The notes under the pieces are model-generated. The model saw nothing but the letters and a program-made list of their open reading frames with translations, was not told the DNA's origin and ran no database searches. The position numbers and the translations under genes are program-made. Shown in pieces: positions 29,401-43,031 of a stretch of DNA of 64,000 nt. Each line of letters starts with the position of its first letter. The stretch's first letter is position 1. The stretch covers positions 181,678 to 245,677 of the forward strand of contig LNAC01000770.1 of the NCBI GenBank assembly GCA_002007465.1, in the 5' to 3' direction. The DNA comes from Ailurus styani. Taxonomy: Eukaryota > Chordata > Mammalia > Carnivora > Ailuridae.

Positions 29401-32400
29401 AATAGGCTAATTATGTTTTTTAAAATATTAAAAAACAGAAGCACTGGGAAACTGGAAAGGGCTATTTATTGAAGCTAAGCCTAAAATCCAGTTCTGAGTT
29501 TCCTGTAAAAAGGCAAAATGGAGGAAATGTTATAATGTCAAATAAAAGGAAAAAAATTATCTGCTGAGAGAATTCTTTTCTGGCAGTGAATTCCAATAGC
29601 ACTTTATAATTTACATTTCTATATTCAAACAACATTAGATAACACATGGCCTTTTTACTAAGTTTAAAGATAAAAAAGCATTAATTGAATCTTAGGGCAA
29701 CTGAAGTCTTTTTTTTAGGACATTTATAAAGCATGATATAATATATTGCTTTCTCAACAAATAATTTACAATTCTCTATACTTTCTTAACATATCAGATA
29801 CATAGAACTGTACTAAAGGCTTGAAGTGTAAGGCAATATATGACATTTTATCCAGAATTTGTTTTTCTATAGTTTAGATTTTTATAGAAAAATAGCTCAC
29901 TTACTTCTTTCAATATCTCTTCAGAATGCTCAAAAGTACAATATTTATGGTATGCCATAAAATAAGAAAGTGACATTCCATCAAAATAGAGATGAATAGA
30001 CAATTTCTCCCATGGGTTCTTAGGTAATTCCTATTTAAGTTCAACAAACAAGATTATTACTATAAAAATAAAGTCCATAGATTAAAATTTTAGGGTAGAC
30101 AAATATGAAATTAGATTTCTGATGACCACAATATTACCAATTTGGCTAGTTGCTCATTTCATAAAATTTTCTTCCTGGTATTCCAGAAGGTTATAATATA
30201 CAATTCTACTACCATAGTTTCTGTAAAATATGCTTACATGTCCATAAGGTAGAGAGTTTTCTATCTACTAAAAAATTACATCATCTTTAGATGATACTCA
30301 TAATTTATACTACATAGAAGGAGAAAGAAAGGTATGTCCAGAAGAAATGAAGTTTTGTTAAAAATCCAGAAATGGCAGAAATCAGAAGAAATTCATGACT
30401 GTTTAGAAGGAGTTATGATAATAGCTTTAAAATTCTTAAGTCCATTTAACATTTACTAGGTACTGAACATGTACATAGCTGATAAGCAGACCATTTCTTG
30501 TCATTTACACTTGGTTCCACCTTAGGCCTACTATCTCTACTGAGTTACTGTAATTGCCTTCCAGCAGATCTTTTCTACTCTCCAGCAGCTCCACTGCTAC
30601 ACTCAGTGTAACAGAGTGGAAATACTAGAATGTAAGGGTAGGTCATGTCGCTCCTTTGCTCAAGACCTCAAGTGGCTGCCTGGGTCAGCTTGAGAGCTGA
30701 AATTTTCACAAATATCCCCCTATCTCCAATTCTTCTCTGTCTTGCTCCTTCTGCTCCAGCCCTAGTGGCTTCTCTGCCAGTCCCTTGAATACTCCACCAG
30801 GCATGCTCCTGCCTTGGAACTCTCTGCACTGTTCTCTGGAGATCTGCATGGTTTTTCCTCCCACCATTTTAAAGTCTTTACTCATATCTCATTTTTTGCA
30901 GTGAGGTCTTCCCTGACCACTATCCTTCCTTATTTTCTTCCTACCACTTACCACGATCTAATATACCTTACATTTTATGTTTTTAATTTTGTTTCCCACC
31001 ACTAAAATGGAAACTCCAAAAAAGGCAGAAATTTGGCTCTTGAGTTCATTGTTGTACCTCCAGGCTGAGAACAGAGCTCAGCTCATAAGAAGTACTTCGT
31101 ATTTCCTGGTAGTATATAAAAGACACAGGAGCAAGTCTGGGTAAGTTCTGGTATGGCAGTAAGGGCTGCAGGGCATGCACATTCATGGTTTCTGACAATT
31201 TAAGCAGACCTTGGTATATTACAAATTGCTCTCCTGTGTTAAGCTAAGCAGCAAAGAAAGCTACCTTGATAAAATAAAAAATTTCAAAATTTCAATCTCT
31301 ACCTTACTGCCATGACTTTCCATAGAGGCTATGAGTAACCAGAGAGAAGCTCTTGGTACTAATATCAGCAACAATAAAGCTTCTCTACTGTTTTATGTAA
31401 GTGGGTCTGTGGCTCCTGTAAGTCATATAATTATGCCTTTCATACAGAAATACTTTCCTTACAGTTTTATACCTTTCTACTAGAATCCTCAAACACAGCT
31501 GCCAATTAATCTTATTACCTCACTGCTCAGAAACCTCCAATGGGGTTCCACTGACTGACTTTTTTTGGTGGTTTTATTTTTATTTATTTATTTTTTATTA
31601 TGTTAGTCACCATACAATACATCGTTAGGTTTTGACGTAGTGCTCCACTGATTGACTTTTACCTCTCTTAAGTTCTATTCACCACTACTTTTCCTCATAA
31701 AACCTCTATTATTCTAGCCATTATTTTTCTATTGTTCTATTATTATTATATTCTATTATTCTAGCCACTATTTCGTAAATGTGCCATGCCCAGTTCTGTC
31801 TCTCTGTGCTTATCTGTACATTCCATTTCCCTGGTCAGGAGAAATTTTCCATCGTCTCTTAAAATCTCTAAATTCCTATTACACTTACTCTTTTAACCAC
31901 TTGGCTCTTGGCATGTTACTTTGTAGCATGGAATTTTTAGGTTTATGCCCTGTATCTAGTTGTTTCACTAACTAGATAAGTTCTTTAAGGACAGGAATTA
32001 CCTGCACCTAACACAGTGCTACATACATGGTAACATCCTGGAAACAATGACATGTGTTTATAAACAATTCCAGTTCTTTGATGCTGCTCCCTATTGCTGA
32101 TAAAGAATCTTTCAGATTACTGACTTTAGTACTGATGAAAGTTCTCAGGAACTTGCTCAAAATTAGGTTTATTGTAAACAAGCCTAGAAACCCAACTGGT
32201 AACTCTTCCGTGTTAATGAATAAATTATACTCATACAGGAACATGGCTCATCATAAAAATACCCCTCAAATTATGTTACCTATAACACTTTAGAGCAAAT
32301 AATTTAAATCAACAATATATGTTTTAAATATACATTACCATAATGTGAATTTCCACCTCTCTCTTTGAAAGTAGTTCCTGAAGGAGTTCTATTGCATCTG

Positions 32401-35400
32401 GTTGCCAGACATTCCCAACCTATTTGGGATTAATAAACTCAGATTCTTTCACACTTCAGATGTGAAAGGCAGAAGGCAGATGAAGAAATATGAAAGTAGC
32501 CATAAACAGGTTAACAGTAGATAATACTATAAAATATACAAGCAGTTTTAAAGAGTATCATGGGTATATGATAAAAATGATCTGAAGAAACTAATAATTT
32601 GCCTGAGCTACCACAACAGTTCTCTCTTGAAGCATTTATGCTTCAAAAATATAAACCTATATTAAAAACAAAGCATCACTTTTTTTTAAACACCAATGTT
32701 TCAATTCTTTATGTGGAGCTTTTCTTTCTTTTTTTTTTTTTAATTTTATTTTTATTATTTGCCCAAGGGGTACAGGTCTGTGAATCATCAGGCTTACATC
32801 TTTCACAGCATTTTCTAATGCCTATATGTATTTACAAAGGAGCAGTGATTGTTGTGTTTTTATGTTAAGAGGTTTACATAGCAAAGAATTGGGACCTTCT
32901 GCCAAAAGCCACTGAGGAGCCTCAACCTGCCAATGCCATGTGAAAGCTATCTGGAGGTGACTCCTCTATCCCAGTGAACCCTTAGATGCCTGAACCTCTG
33001 GTGGACATATTCATTGCAGCATCACTAGGGATCCTGAGCCACAGAAATCATATGAGGGAAAGTAAGTTTATTGTTAATTTAGACCACTAAGTTTTAGCTC
33101 AATTTGTTATGGAGCAAGAGATAATATGCCATTCCTTTATCTGATTTCCAGCTTCAAATCTGTTATGGTTTTATTTGATGAAGAAGTCACTACATTTTAA
33201 CAATCCTACACTTTCCCATCTATGAAGATATTAGGTTTCCTCACTCAGATAATTTTTTATATCCTTCAGTATGATTTTGTAGTGTTCTTCATAAAGGCCC
33301 TTTAGTTGTCTTATTAAACTTATCTTTAAGTATTTTATTATTTTTGCTGCTACTGAAAGGAATATCTTACATTCTAATTTCTAGAAAATTACTGTTAATA
33401 AAAAAGACAGTATTTAAAATTAATCATCCCACAAATTACAATTTACTCACAGGTTTGGTATTATAGAGCTGACATGGAATACAAAACTGGGGTATATCAG
33501 GGTATAGTAAAACAGGGTAAAGATGACATTGTGGAATCTTCTCGGTGAACCCATGATCTAAATATCGTACCTGTGACAGGACAAAAAAAATTCGTAATTT
33601 AAATTTGCTATTAAAAGGTAGGGGCTCAGGGCACCTGGGTGGCTCAGTGGGTTAAGCCTCTGCCTTCGGCTCAGGTCATGATCTCAGGGTCCTGGGATCG
33701 AGCCCCGCATTGGGCTCCCTGCTCAGCAGGGAGCCTGCTTCCTCTCTCTCTGCCTGCCTCTCTGCCTACTTGTGATCTCTCTCTCTCTCTGTCAAATAAA
33801 TAAATAAAAATATTAAAAAAAAAAGTAGGGGCTAGAAGGGACTAAAATACCACGAATCCTAGGAAAATATCTAAATCTGGATTTGAAAAATCTCCAGAAA
33901 AAAAACCTACACAGAACTCCCTTATCCCTTAATACATATAAATGTATTAAATTTCATTGTCAAAAGTTTCTTTATGCATAAACCAAAAGCTTTTTAAAAA
34001 TAGTCTTATTAGATTTATAAATTCATTAATTTCTTTTTGAAGACAATTTAATTTTCTTTTCTAAGTATTTTAGAAGCACTGATTTACCTTTAATAAAGGA
34101 GTATATTGGATTGTTTTTCTTGTTGAATTTTAGACTCGTTTGTACAGTTTGGATAATAATCCTTTACCAGATGTATCTTTTCCAAGTATTTTCCCCCAGT
34201 GTGTGGCTTGTCTTCTCATTCTTTTGATGTTGGCTTTTTCACAGAGAGGAAGTTTTTAATTAATTAATTAATTAAAGATTTTATTTATTTGACAGAGAGA
34301 GACATCAAAAGTAGGCAGAGAAGCAGGCAGAGAGAGAGGAGGAAGCAGGCTCCCCATCGAGCAGAGAGCCTAAAGTGGGGCTTGATCCCAGGACCCTGAG
34401 ATCATGACCTGAGTTGAAGGCAGAGGCTCAACCCACTTAGCCACCCTGGCGCCCTGGAAGTTTTTAATTTAAATGAAGTCCAGTTTATCTCTTATTTCTT
34501 CTGTGGGTCATGTCTTTGGTGCTGTATCTAAAAAGTCATTACCATATCCAAGGTCACTGAGATTTCCTCTGCTATCTTCTAGGAGTTTTATAGTTTTGTG
34601 TTTTACATTTAGGTCTGTGACCCATTTTGAGTTAATTTTTGTGAAGGGTGTAAAAGTCTCGATCCATTTTTTTGCACGTGGATGTCCACTTATTCCAGCA
34701 GCATTTCTTGAAAAGACCATCTTTGCTTAGTTGTATTGCCTTTGCTCCTCTGTCAAAGATCAGTTGACTAAAATGGGTCTATTTCTAGGCTCCCTATTCC
34801 TTTCCATTGATTCATTTGTTCACTGTTTTGCTAATACTACATTGTCTCCATTACTATAACTTTATAGTAAGTCTTTAAGTCAGGTAGCATTAGTCCTCTA
34901 ACTTTGTTATTTTCCTTTAATATTTTGTTGACTCTTCTGGGTATTTTGCCTCTCCATATAAACTTTAAAATCAGTTTGCTGATATCCACAAAATAACCTG
35001 CTGTGATTTTGATTGGGATTGCACTGAATCTATAGATCAAGTTGGGAAGAACTGCCATTTTGACAATAGTGAGTCTTCTAATTCATGAACATAGAATATC
35101 CCTCTGCTCATTTTGATTTTGTCAGAGTTTTGTAGTTTTCCTCATAGATCTTCTACACATTCTGCTACAGTTATACTTATTTTCTTTTTTGTGTTGCTAA
35201 TATAAATAGTATTGTATTCTTAATTTCAATTTCTCCTTGTTCCCTGATTATCTATAGGAAAGTGACAAATTTTTGTATGTTAACCTTGTATCCTGCAACC
35301 TGGGATAACTTCCATCTGGTCATGATATAATTATTTTCATACATTGTGGTTTTGATTTACTAATATTTTGCTGAGGATTTTTGCATGTATATTCCTCAGA

Positions 35401-38400
35401 CACGGGTGAGTAGCCTTCTTTTCTTGTAATGTCGTTGCCTGGTTTTGGTATCATGGTAATGCTGGCCTCACAAAAGAATTAGGTAGTCTTCCCTATGCTT
35501 CTATCCCCTGAAAGAGATTGTAGAGAAGAGGTAAAAAAAAAATCTTCCTTAAATATTTGGTTGAATTCACCAATGAACCCATGTGGGTCATATGTTTTTG
35601 TTTTAGAAGGTTATTAATTACTGACTCAATTCTTTATCAGATATACACCTATTCAGATTTTCTATTTCTACTTGTGTGAGTTTTGGCAGATTGTATCATT
35701 TTAAATTTGTCCACTTCATCAAGGTTATCAAATCCATGGGCAAAGAGCTATTCATAGTATTCTTTACCTTTTAATGTGCTTAGAATTTGTTGATATCTCC
35801 TTTCAGTTCTGTTATTAGTAATTTGTGTCCTCTTTTTTCTTAGCCTGGCCTGGAGGCTTATTGCTTGTGTTGATCTTTTCAATGAAACAACTTTCAATCT
35901 CAAAAATTTTCTTTTTTGATTTTCTGTTTTCAATTTCATTGATTCCTGCTCAAATTATTTTTTTTTGTTTACTATGGATTTAATTTTGTCTTTTTGTAGC
36001 TTCCTAAGGTGGAGACCTGAAAATTTGATTTTTTTTATTATGTTGTTAGTCACCATACATCATTAGTTTTTGATGTAGTGTTCCAAGATTCATTGTTTAC
36101 ATATACTCCATGCAATATGTGCCCTCCTTAATACCCCCAAGCAGGCTCAACCATCATCCCACCCCTTCCCCCACTAAAACCCTCAGTTTGTTTCTCGGAG
36201 TCCACAGTCTTTCATGGTTCATCTCCCCCTCCGATTCCCCCCCCCCTTTGCTTTTCCTTTCCTTCTCCTAATGTCCTCCATATTATTCTTTATGTTCCAC
36301 AAGTGAAACCATATCATTGACTTTCTCTGCTTGACTTATTTCATTCAGCATAATCTCCTCCAGTTCCATCCATGTTGATACAAAAGCTTGGTATTCATCC
36401 TTTCTGATGGCTGAATAATATTCCACTGTATATATAGATCACATCATCTTTATCCATTTGTCCGTTGAAGGGCATCTCGGCTCTTTCCATAGTTTGGCTA
36501 TTGTGGACATTGCTGCTATGGACATTGGGGTACTTATAGCCCTTCTTTTTACTACATTTGTATCTTTGGGGTAAATACCCAGAAGTGCAATTATCAGGCC
36601 ATAGGGTAGCTCTATTTTTAATTTTTTGAGGAACCTCCACAGTTTTCCAAAGTGGCTGCACCAACTTGCATGCCCACCAACGGTATAAGAGGGTTCCCCT
36701 TTCTCCACATCTCCAACATTTATTTCTTGCCTTGTTAATTTTTGCCATTCTAACTGGTGTAAGGTGGTATCTTAATGTGATTTTGACCTGAATTTCCCTG
36801 ATGGCTAATGATGATGAGCACTTTTTCATGGGTCTGCTAGCCATTTGTATGTCTCATTGGAGAAGTGTCTGCTCATGTCTTCTGCCCATTTTTTGACTTG
36901 ATTATCTGTTTTTTGGGTGTTGAGCTTGAGAAGTTCTTTATAGAACTTGGATCTTGGCTCTTTGTCTGTAGTACCATTTGCAAATATCTGCTCCCATTCC
37001 TTGGGTTGCCTCTTTGTTTTGTTGACTGTTTCCTCTGCTATGCAGAAGCTTTTTATCTTGATGAAGTCCCTAAAGTTCATTTTCGCTTTTGTTTCCCTTG
37101 CCTTTGGAGATGTGTCTTGAAAGAAGTTGCTGTGGCCGATGTCAAAGTGGTTACTGCCTATGTTCTTCTCTAGGATTTTGATGGATTACTGTTTCACATC
37201 AAGGTCTTTCATCCATTTTGAGCTTATCTTTGTGTATGGTGTAAGAGAATGGTTGAGTTTCATTCTTCTATACATAGCTGTCCAATTTTCCCAGCACCAT
37301 TTATTGAAGAGACTGTCTTTTTTCCACTGGATATTTTTTCCTGCTTTGTCGAAGATTATTTGACCATAGAGTTGAGAGTCCATATCTAGGCTCTCTATTC
37401 TGTTCCATTGGTCTGTGTGTCTGTTTTTGTGCCAGTACCACGCTGTCTTGGTGATCACAACTTTGCAATAAAGCTTGAAATCAGGCAATGGGATTCCCCC
37501 AGCTTTGTTTATCTTTTTCAACATTTCCTTGGCGATTTGGGGTCTTCTTTGGTTCCATACAAATTTTAGGACTGTTTGTTCTAGCACTTTGAAAAAAGCT
37601 GATGGTATTTTGATGAAGATGGTGTTGAAAGTATAGATTGCTCTGGATTTTAATCTTTGTTTTTTTCTAATCCATGCATTCAGTGCTATGAATTTTCCTC
37701 TAAGCACTGCTTTCACTGCATCTCACAAGTTTTGATATTTTATTTGAGGAGGGGAGGGGGCAGAGAGTGAATCTTAAGCAGGCTCCACACTCAGTGCACA
37801 ACCTGATGCAGGGCTCGATCTCATGACCCCGAGATCATGACCTGAGCTGAAATCAAGAGTTGGACACTTAACTGACTTGGGCCACCCAGGTGCCCCTCAC
37901 AAGTTTTGATAAGTGTTTTCATTTTCACTTAGTTCAAAATATCTTTAAATTTCTCTTGAGATGACCTCCTTGACCCATGTGTTAATTAGAAGTTTGTTGT
38001 TAAATTTCTGTGTATTTTGGGATTTTCCAGTTATCTGTCTGTTACTGATTTCTAGTTTAATTCCATTCTGGTCTGAGAGCAGACACTGTTTGATTTCTAC
38101 CCTTTTAACCTTAAGGCCTGTTTTATGGCTCAGAATGTGGTATATCTTGATAAATGTTCAATGTGAGCTTGAGAAGAATGTGTATTCTGCTGTTGTTTGA
38201 TGAAGTAGTCCAGGGATGCTAATTGATGGTGTTTTTGAGTTCAACTATGCCTTACTGATTTTCTGCTTATTGGACCTGTCCATTTCTGATAAAGGAGTGT
38301 TGAAGTCCACAACTATGACAGTAGGTACATCTATTTCTATTTGTAATTCTGTCAGTTTTTGCCTGGTGTAGGTTGACTCTCTGTTGTTAGGCACATACAC

Positions 38401-41400
38401 ATTAAAGATTATAATGTCTTCTTGGAGAATTGACCCCTTTGTCATATGTAATGCCCTTCCTTCTCCATGCTTTCCTGCTTTGAAATCTACTCTGAAATAA
38501 TTATAGCTACACCTACCTTCTTTTGATTAGTGTTGACATAGAATATTTTTCTCCATCCACTTACTTTTAATGATATGTGTCTTATACTTAAAGTGAGCTT
38601 CTTACGGACAACATATAGTAAACTGGTGCATTTAAACCACTGATCTTCAAAGCGATTACTGATATGGCTGGATTAATATCCAACTTATTTGTTACTATTT
38701 TCTCTTTGTTGCTTTTGTTTTCCATTGTCTTTCTGTCTCTTGTGGTTTAAACTGAGCATTTTATATGCTTGCATTTTCTGTTCGTTCCTTTAAAAAGTGT
38801 ATTTTAAAAAGCATTACATCAAAAACTAATGATATATGTTTGATAATTGAATTTAAATTAAAAAAAAAGAAAGTTGCATTCTCCACGGGGGGGGGAAGCA
38901 TTTTTTAGTGATTTCCACTCAGTTTGGTATCATACTGAATTATTATTAGTAGTAAACATTTTCAATGAAATCAAGTCTACTTTCAAATAACATTATACCA
39001 CTTTACAGGTATTATGAGTACCATATAATAATAATCCTAATTACTCTCTTCCATTCATTATACCATAGCCATTGATTTCACTTATATTTAATTATGCATA
39101 TATATGCATATGGTATATGTATATGGTATATACCTATGTAGTTGAATACATTGTTGCTATTACTTTGAACTATTATGCTACATCAATTAAGAATAAGAAA
39201 ACTACAAGTTTTCTTATTTACTTTTTTTAGAGAGAAAGCACAAGCAGAGAGGGGTAGAGGGAGATGGAGAGAGAAAATCTTAAGCATGCTGCACACTTAA
39301 TGTGGAGCCTGATGTGGAGCTCAATATCATGCCTCTCAGATTGTGACCTGAGCTGAAATCAAGAATCAGACACTTAACTGACTGAGCCACCCAGGTGCCC
39401 ACTACAAATTTTATTTTATCTTCACTACTCCTTCTTCAGTTCTCCTTAAGTATATCTGAGTTTCTGATCTTTATTATTTTCTTTAAAGAATTTCTTTTAA
39501 TATTTCTTGCAAGGCAGGTCTACTAGCAACAAGTTCATTTTTTGTTTCTCATTCAGTTTGAAGGATAACTTCACAAGGTACAGAAGTCTAGGTTGGTGGG
39601 GTATTTTTCCTAAGATTTTCAATATTTCAATCCACTTTCTTCTTTGTATGGTTTCTGAGAGGAAGTTGGATATAATTCTTTTTTTAAATTATATTTTCGG
39701 TGATCCAAGTTTCATTGTTTATGCACCACACCCAGTGCTCCATGCAATACATGCCCTCCTTAACACCCACCACCAGGCTCACCTTTGTTCCTCTAGAGTT
39801 GAGGTGCTTTTTTCCCTCTGGTTTACTTCAGGATTTTTTTTCCCTTTAACTGTGATTTTCTGTAGTTTGAAATGATAGGCCCAGGTATATTTTTTTGTTT
39901 GTCTGGTTTGGTTTGGTTTTTGCATTTATCTTAGTTGGTACTATCTTAGCTCCTGAATCTGTGGTTCAGTGACATTAATTTGGGGGAAATTCTCAGTTAT
40001 AATTGTTTCAAATACTTCTTTATTCTCCTACTTTATTTTCCCACAGTCCTCGAGTATTTGGTTCTGTTTTTTTGTCTTTGTTCTCTTTACTTTTCAATTT
40101 TAGAGGTCTCTATTGATATACATATCATCTGTGTCCAGTCTACTAATAAGCCCATCAAATGTGCTCTTCATTTTTGTTTACGTATTTTCAATTTCTACTT
40201 TTCTGTCTTTCAAGTATTTTTATCTCTCTGCTTACACTGTCCATTGTTCTTGCACATGGTCTACTATATCCATGAAAGGCCTTAGCATATTAATCATAGT
40301 TGTATTAAAATTCTCATTCTAATAATTCCATCATCCCTGTCAGGTCTTGTTCTGATATGTCTCTGTCTCTTTCAGTTGTGTTTTTTGCCTTTTAGGATGC
40401 CTTGTGATTTCCTTTTTAAAAATTAAAATTTATTTCAGTTTAACTGACATATAACATTATATTAGTTTCAGGGATACAGCATGACTTGATGTTTATATAT
40501 ACTGTGAAATGATCACCGCAATAAATCTAGTTAATATCCATCGCCTTACATAAATATTTTTGTGTGTGAGGAAAACTAAGATTTACTCTTAGCAACTTTC
40601 AAATATACAATATATATCATTAACTATGGGCACCATGCTGTACATTACATCCCCATGATTTATTCTATAGCTGGAAGTTTGTACTTGTTGATCTCTTTAT
40701 TCATTTTGCATGCCCCCAACTCTCTACCTCTGACAACCACCAATCTGTTCTCTGTATCCATGAACTTTTTTATATTGATGGTATTTTTTTATATTCCATA
40801 AATAAGTGAGATCTTCTGGTATTTGTCTTTCTCTGACTTATTTCACTTAGCATAATGACCTCAAGGTCCATTCATGTTGTAGTGAGTAGCAAGATTTCCT
40901 TTTTTTGGTGGCTGAATAATCTCCCACTTTATGTATGTATATATACGTATATACACCTCATTTTCTTATCTATTCATCCATTAATAGACACTTAGGTTTT
41001 TTCAATATCTTGCTACTGTAATAATGCTGCAATCAACATGAGGGTGCATCTGTTTTTTAGTTGGTGTTTTCATTTCCTTCAGATAAATACCCAGAAGTAG
41101 AATTTCTGGATATGATAGTTCTATTTTAGTTTTTTGAGGAAACTCCATAGTGTTTTCCATAGTGGCTGTATCAATTTATATTCCCAACAACAGTGCACGA
41201 GGGTTCCCTTTTTTTATTTTCTTTTTTTTTTGACTTATATTATAAACACTTCTTTTATTTGTGGAAAACAAGATGCTCCTCGCTTATACTCCTAAAAAAT
41301 AAAATGGGGAAAAAAAGTGAAATCTAACACCATCTGAACAGACTGATTTTCCCCACAAGACTTCCACTGGGTATGAAGCAGAGTTACGTGCACCTTGGAC

Positions 41401-42987
41401 CTTGGCCCAGGTACCAGCATGGAGTTTTAAATCTCATCTGTTAAAAATACAAACACAAGGAACCACTTCTTCAGGACCAGCGATTTAGCAGCAAGAGGCT
41501 GAGAAGCCGCATTGAACCATTGCCTCTGAGTTCAGCAGTGCTGCTCTGAGGGGTTTTTTTTTTTGAGGGGAGGATCTTTTAATAATTATGTAATCAATTT
41601 CACTGTCAGCATCTGACTTCACTTAAGTACGTGGTGTCTGTGATGACGGGTTATTGTGACTGCAGCACCACAAGGGTTCCCTTTTCTCCACATTCTCACC
41701 AACACTTATCTTTTTGATAAGTCATTTTTTTAAAAAGATTTTATTTATTTGTCAGAGAGAGAGTGAGCGAGCACAAACAGGCAGAGGGAGAAGTAGGCTC
41801 CCCACCGAGCAAGAAGCCTGATGCGGGACTTGATCCCAGGACCCTGGGATCACAACCTGGGCTGAAGGCAGCTGCTTAACCAACTGAGCCACCCAGGTGT
41901 CCGAACGATAAGTCATTCTAACAGGTGTGAGGTGATATTGTGGTTTTGGTTTGCATTTCCCTAGAGATTAGTGATTTTGAGTACATTTTCATGCATTTGC
42001 TGGTCATCTGTATATTTTCTTTGGAAAAATGTCTATTCAGATCCTCTATTCATTTTTTAATCAGATTGTTTTTTGCTACTGAATTGTATGAGTTCTTATG
42101 TATTTTGAATATGAGTACCTTATCACATATATGATTTGTAAATATTTTCTCCCATTTGGAAAATTGCCTTTTCATTTTATTGATGGTTTCCTTTGCCGTG
42201 AAGACCCTTTTAAAAAAAGTTTTATGTAAGCCCAGTTGTTTATTTTTGTTTTGACTACCTTTCCTTTTGGTGTATACAAAAAATCACCAAGACCTGTGTC
42301 AAGGAGTTATTGCTTGTGTTTTCTTCCAGGAGTTTTATGGTTTCAGGTCTTACATTCAAATCTTTGATCCATTTTGAATTAATTTTTGTGTATGGTGTAA
42401 GGTATAATCCAATTTCATTCTTTTGCATGTGGCTGCCCAGTTTTCCCAACACCATTTATTGAAGAGGCTGTCCTTTCCCCAGTATATATTCTTGGCTCCT
42501 CTGTCATAAATTAATTGACCATATATGCATGGGTTTACTTCCCAGGTTTCTATTCTGTTCCACTGATCTACATATCTATTTTTATGCCAATACCATAATG
42601 TTTCAACTGTAATTTTTTTTCTTGATAGCTGGATATGATGTACTATGTAAAGAAACTACTATAAACAGGCCTTTAGTAATGTGGTAGTAAAGTATGAAGG
42701 GAGGTGAAGTGTTCTGAAGCCCTATGATTAGGTCTTAGTCTTTTAGTGAACCTATGACTCTAGATTGTAAATTTCACAAGTGTTTCTCACAGTTTTGTTC
42801 TTCTCCTCCTTTAGGTATGGGAGAGAATGGATAGAGTGGGCTGGAGTTGGGTATTTCCATTTTTCCATGTGGAAGGCCAGAGTTAACTGGAATTGGGTAC
42901 TTTCCTTTCTCCTAGGTTGGATAGGCTGGTAACATTCTATCTTGTTAGGCCCTGACTGACTAGTTTTCCTGAGAGCAGGCTTTATTC

Positions 42988-43031
<44 letters not shown>

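Larger units (their letters stand above)
30031..32338. other. RNF17 intron rich in L2
   Basis: Contains L2 3' regions at 30530-31110 and 31480-32040 and a small L1 tail. 30031-30530 and 31110-31480 show nothing recognisable. Confidence 0.7.
33145..36020 (-). repeat. Old LINE-1, - strand (left part)
   Basis: Antisense ORF2 text through 34.0-36.0 kb: 'agtgtgtggcttgtcttctc', 'ccattgattcatttgttcac', 'tgctgaggatttttgcatgt', 'ttctagcttcctaaggtgga'-like. It is interrupted by the 33451-33570 exon region (so the piece left of about 33.9 kb is less certain) and by SINEs. No frame survives. Confidence 0.75.
40405..42625 (-). repeat. Old LINE-1, - strand, carrying a retrocopy and a SINE
   Basis: Antisense L1 text: 'ccaccaatctgttctctgta', 'gaggaaactccatagtgttt', 'ttctccacattctcaccaac', 'ccaacaccatttattgaaga'. 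Interrupted at 41214-41669 and 41727-41903. Confidence 0.85.

Noticed and set aside
36395..37716. Open frames of 149 and 176 codons on the - strand
   Set aside because: They are L1 ORF2 remains (reverse-transcriptase and C-terminal text) of the nested L1, broken by stops.
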